NCBI GenBank assembly: GCA_938018155.1
Contig: CALIIG010000285.1
Coordinates: 1-6,250 of the forward strand
DNA: 6,250 bases
DNA from: an uncultured Prevotella sp.
GTDB taxonomy: Bacteria > Bacteroidota > Bacteroidia > Bacteroidales > Bacteroidaceae
Reading direction: 5' to 3'
Part shown: one piece after another, positions 4,818 through 6,250 of the stretch
Layout of the letters: every line of letters starts with the position of its first letter
Numbering within the stretch: position 1 is the stretch's first letter
Program-made: the position numbers and the translations under genes
The notes under the pieces: generated by a model
The model's database searches: none
Told to the model about the DNA's origin: nothing
The model's input: only the letters and a program-made list of their open reading frames with translations

Positions 4818-6250
4818 CTACTCGCTCTGCATAGTTACCTCAATACGACGATGGCTGTCAAGGATGTGCTTTGCCATCTGCCGTACCTCGCGGCCTGTTA
4901 TGTTTTCTACCATCTTTTTGTAACCCGTATGGAAATCAATGCCATCTTGCAGCTGATGGTAAATAACATAATCCCAATAACCGTTGTCTATGATGTTCTG
5001 CCCATAGTTTTTAAGCAGATATTTCTTCACCTTCTCCATACTCTCAGGGTTAGGTCCGTGGTCGGCAATGTGCTTAACCTGCCGGTAAACAACAGGTATT
5101 ATGGCATCATACTTAACAGGGTCGGTGCGGAAAGTAATGCGTAACATAGCCGCAGGATGCCTGTCTTTCTCAAGCTCATAGCTCACACTTACCCCGTATG
5201 TGCCCCCTTTCTCTTCGCGAACACTATCTGTATAGGCCATTTGCAGCACGCGTTGTAACACGTCAAGCGTAATATCGCTCCTGGACGTATAGGGTTCTTC
5301 AAAAGTGTAGAAGATGTTAACCAGCGTAGAAGGCGTATTCATGTGTTTCTTAAACAGGTGCAGCTCGTCGGCATTACGCACGTCAGGGGTAGCATATTTC
5401 GTACGATTTGTGGCCGTAACCGTTGCCGTATTATTCTTGCCCGACGGCAGCGAAGCAATATAACGGCATAGCAACGGGCGCAGCGAATCGATGTTAATGT
5501 TACCCACCAGCAGCATTCTAAACTTAGAAGCATCGGCAAATTGTTCTCTGTAAATTTCCCACACGCGGTTAAATGACACCTGTTTTAGCGTTTCACGCCT
5601 GGTAGGTTGCATACGCGGATGGTTGTTATAGAGTATCGCTACAAGCGAATCGTTATAGCTTACCTTGGGGTTGGCCTCACGGTTTGTGAGGAAAGAATAC
5701 ATACGATTCATCGCACCATTAAAGACTATACTGTCTTTACGCGGCTCAGTAAAGTATAAATAGGTAAGCTCGAGCATTGTTTTCAGGTCTCTTACCGACG
5801 ATTTCCCCGACAGTTCCTGCGTATCTTCGTTAATGACAGGGTTTACACTGGCTATCTTCGATGCAAGCATCTTGCGCAGTGTGTTCTTATCAAACCTGCC
5901 CACACCACCGTCGGTGATGGCACTTGCAACAAACGGGAAGTTGGGTGCATCGCTGTCAGGATAGCACGACGTGCCGCCTTCGCCCCAGAAACGCATGCTT
6001 ACGCGGTCTTTACTAAAGCGGGTTTGCTTAACATAAACGGTGACGCCGTTGCTCAATTTCAGCACCTTTGTACCGTGCAAGCCTGTATGCTCACTAACAA
6101 TACGCCCTGAAGGGGGAAGCCTGTCGATGAGTTTTTGGCTCAATTGTGGCTCGGTGTAGGGTTTATAAACCTTTGCCTGCGCATCAAGTACATACTGTTC
6201 GAGCACCTTATTCGACGGTATTTTAAACTCAGGCTTATCGGGAGCATAAA
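4818..6250 (-). CDS. M16-family (insulinase/PqqL-like) zinc peptidase, C-terminal part (5' end beyond window)
   Basis: The minus-strand frame is open from the right edge (6250) to a TAG at 4818-4820, giving 476 visible residues. A GTG at 6206 is an internal Val codon, not the start: the reading continues upstream without a stop (…YAPDKPEFKIPSNK then VLEQYV). The visible part matches the C-terminal half of the long, roughly 900-residue M16 proteins of Bacteroidetes. It has an interdomain linker, a domain opening with LKLSNGVTVYVKQTRF and MRFWGEGG, then LLVGNI, and a final domain with VREEKGGTYGVSVSYE. The Arg and Tyr in that last motif (codons near 5218 and 5197) are the R/Y pair conserved in the non-catalytic half of M16 enzymes, where they help to bind substrate. 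The zinc motif HxxEH belongs to the first domain and lies off the window, so catalytic competence cannot be judged. The family usually acts on peptides in the periplasm; the signal peptide is not visible. The gene ends in its own strong terminator. Confidence 0.92.
   Translation of the reverse strand, partial: YAPDKPEFKIPSNKVLEQYVLDAQAKVYKPYTEPQLSQKLIDRLPPSGRIVSEHTGLHGTKVLKLSNGVTVYVKQTRFSKDRVSMRFWGEGGTSCYPDSDAPNFPFVASAITDGGVGRFDKNTLRKMLASKIASVNPVINEDTQELSGKSSVRDLKTMLELTYLYFTEPRKDSIVFNGAMNRMYSFLTNREANPKVSYNDSLVAILYNNHPRMQPTRRETLKQVSFNRVWEIYREQFADASKFRMLLVGNINIDSLRPLLCRYIASLPSGKNNTATVTATNRTKYATPDVRNADELHLFKKHMNTPSTLVNIFYTFEEPYTSRSDITLDVLQRVLQMAYTDSVREEKGGTYGVSVSYELEKDRHPAAMLRITFRTDPVKYDAIIPVVYRQVKHIADHGPNPESMEKVKKYLLKNYGQNIIDNGYWDYVIYHQLQDGIDFHTGYKKMVENITGREVRQMAKHILDSHRRIEVTMQSE

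Noticed and set aside
6204..6206. GTG as the start codon of the M16 gene
   Set aside because: The frame continues upstream without a stop to the window edge and the protein has no signal peptide or zinc motif from this point, so the GTG is an internal valine.

Overview
The window looks like chromosomal DNA of a Bacteroidales bacterium, most likely Prevotella or a close relative. Three things point there. Candidate promoters fit the Bacteroidetes -7 element (TAnnTTTG), with no Shine-Dalgarno sequences before the starts. There is an outer-membrane TonB-dependent receptor with an N-terminal secretin/TonB short (STN) domain plus a carboxypeptidase-regulatory-like domain. The neighbours are also ordinary Bacteroidales housekeeping genes. 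The family-level assignment is an inference from style, not a match to a known genome.

Layout from left to right: (1) a TonB-dependent receptor on the minus strand, starting at 1767 and running off the left edge, with its promoter, a 14-bp palindrome and a possibly folded leader in the 268-bp gap behind it; (2) a classical short-chain dehydrogenase/reductase (SDR) on the minus strand (2036-2746), with a stem-loop just after its stop; (3) a divergent intergenic region holding a good promoter for (4) an NCS2 purine-type permease of the AzgA/PbuG group on the plus strand (2995-4293); (5) a 524-bp non-coding stretch between convergent genes, containing a GC-rich long inverted repeat built from four copies of a GACGGCCGTC-like palindrome, and a near-textbook intrinsic terminator; (6) the C-terminal part of a large M16 zinc-peptidase-family protein on the minus strand (4818 to the right edge).

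The genes do not form an obvious single pathway. The receptor imports an unknown ligand across the outer membrane, the permease imports a purine base across the inner membrane, the SDR is a cytosolic oxidoreductase of unknown substrate, and the M16 protein is probably an envelope peptidase. Each appears to be its own transcription unit. I found no phage, CRISPR, toxin-antitoxin, tRNA/rRNA or insertion sequence, and no convincing new multi-gene system. The most unusual object is the periodic palindrome array/long hairpin at 4357-4441. Secondary points are the operator-like palindrome and leader of the receptor gene, an SDR that lacks the canonical catalytic serine, and a permease whose longest reading frame starts inside its own promoter.
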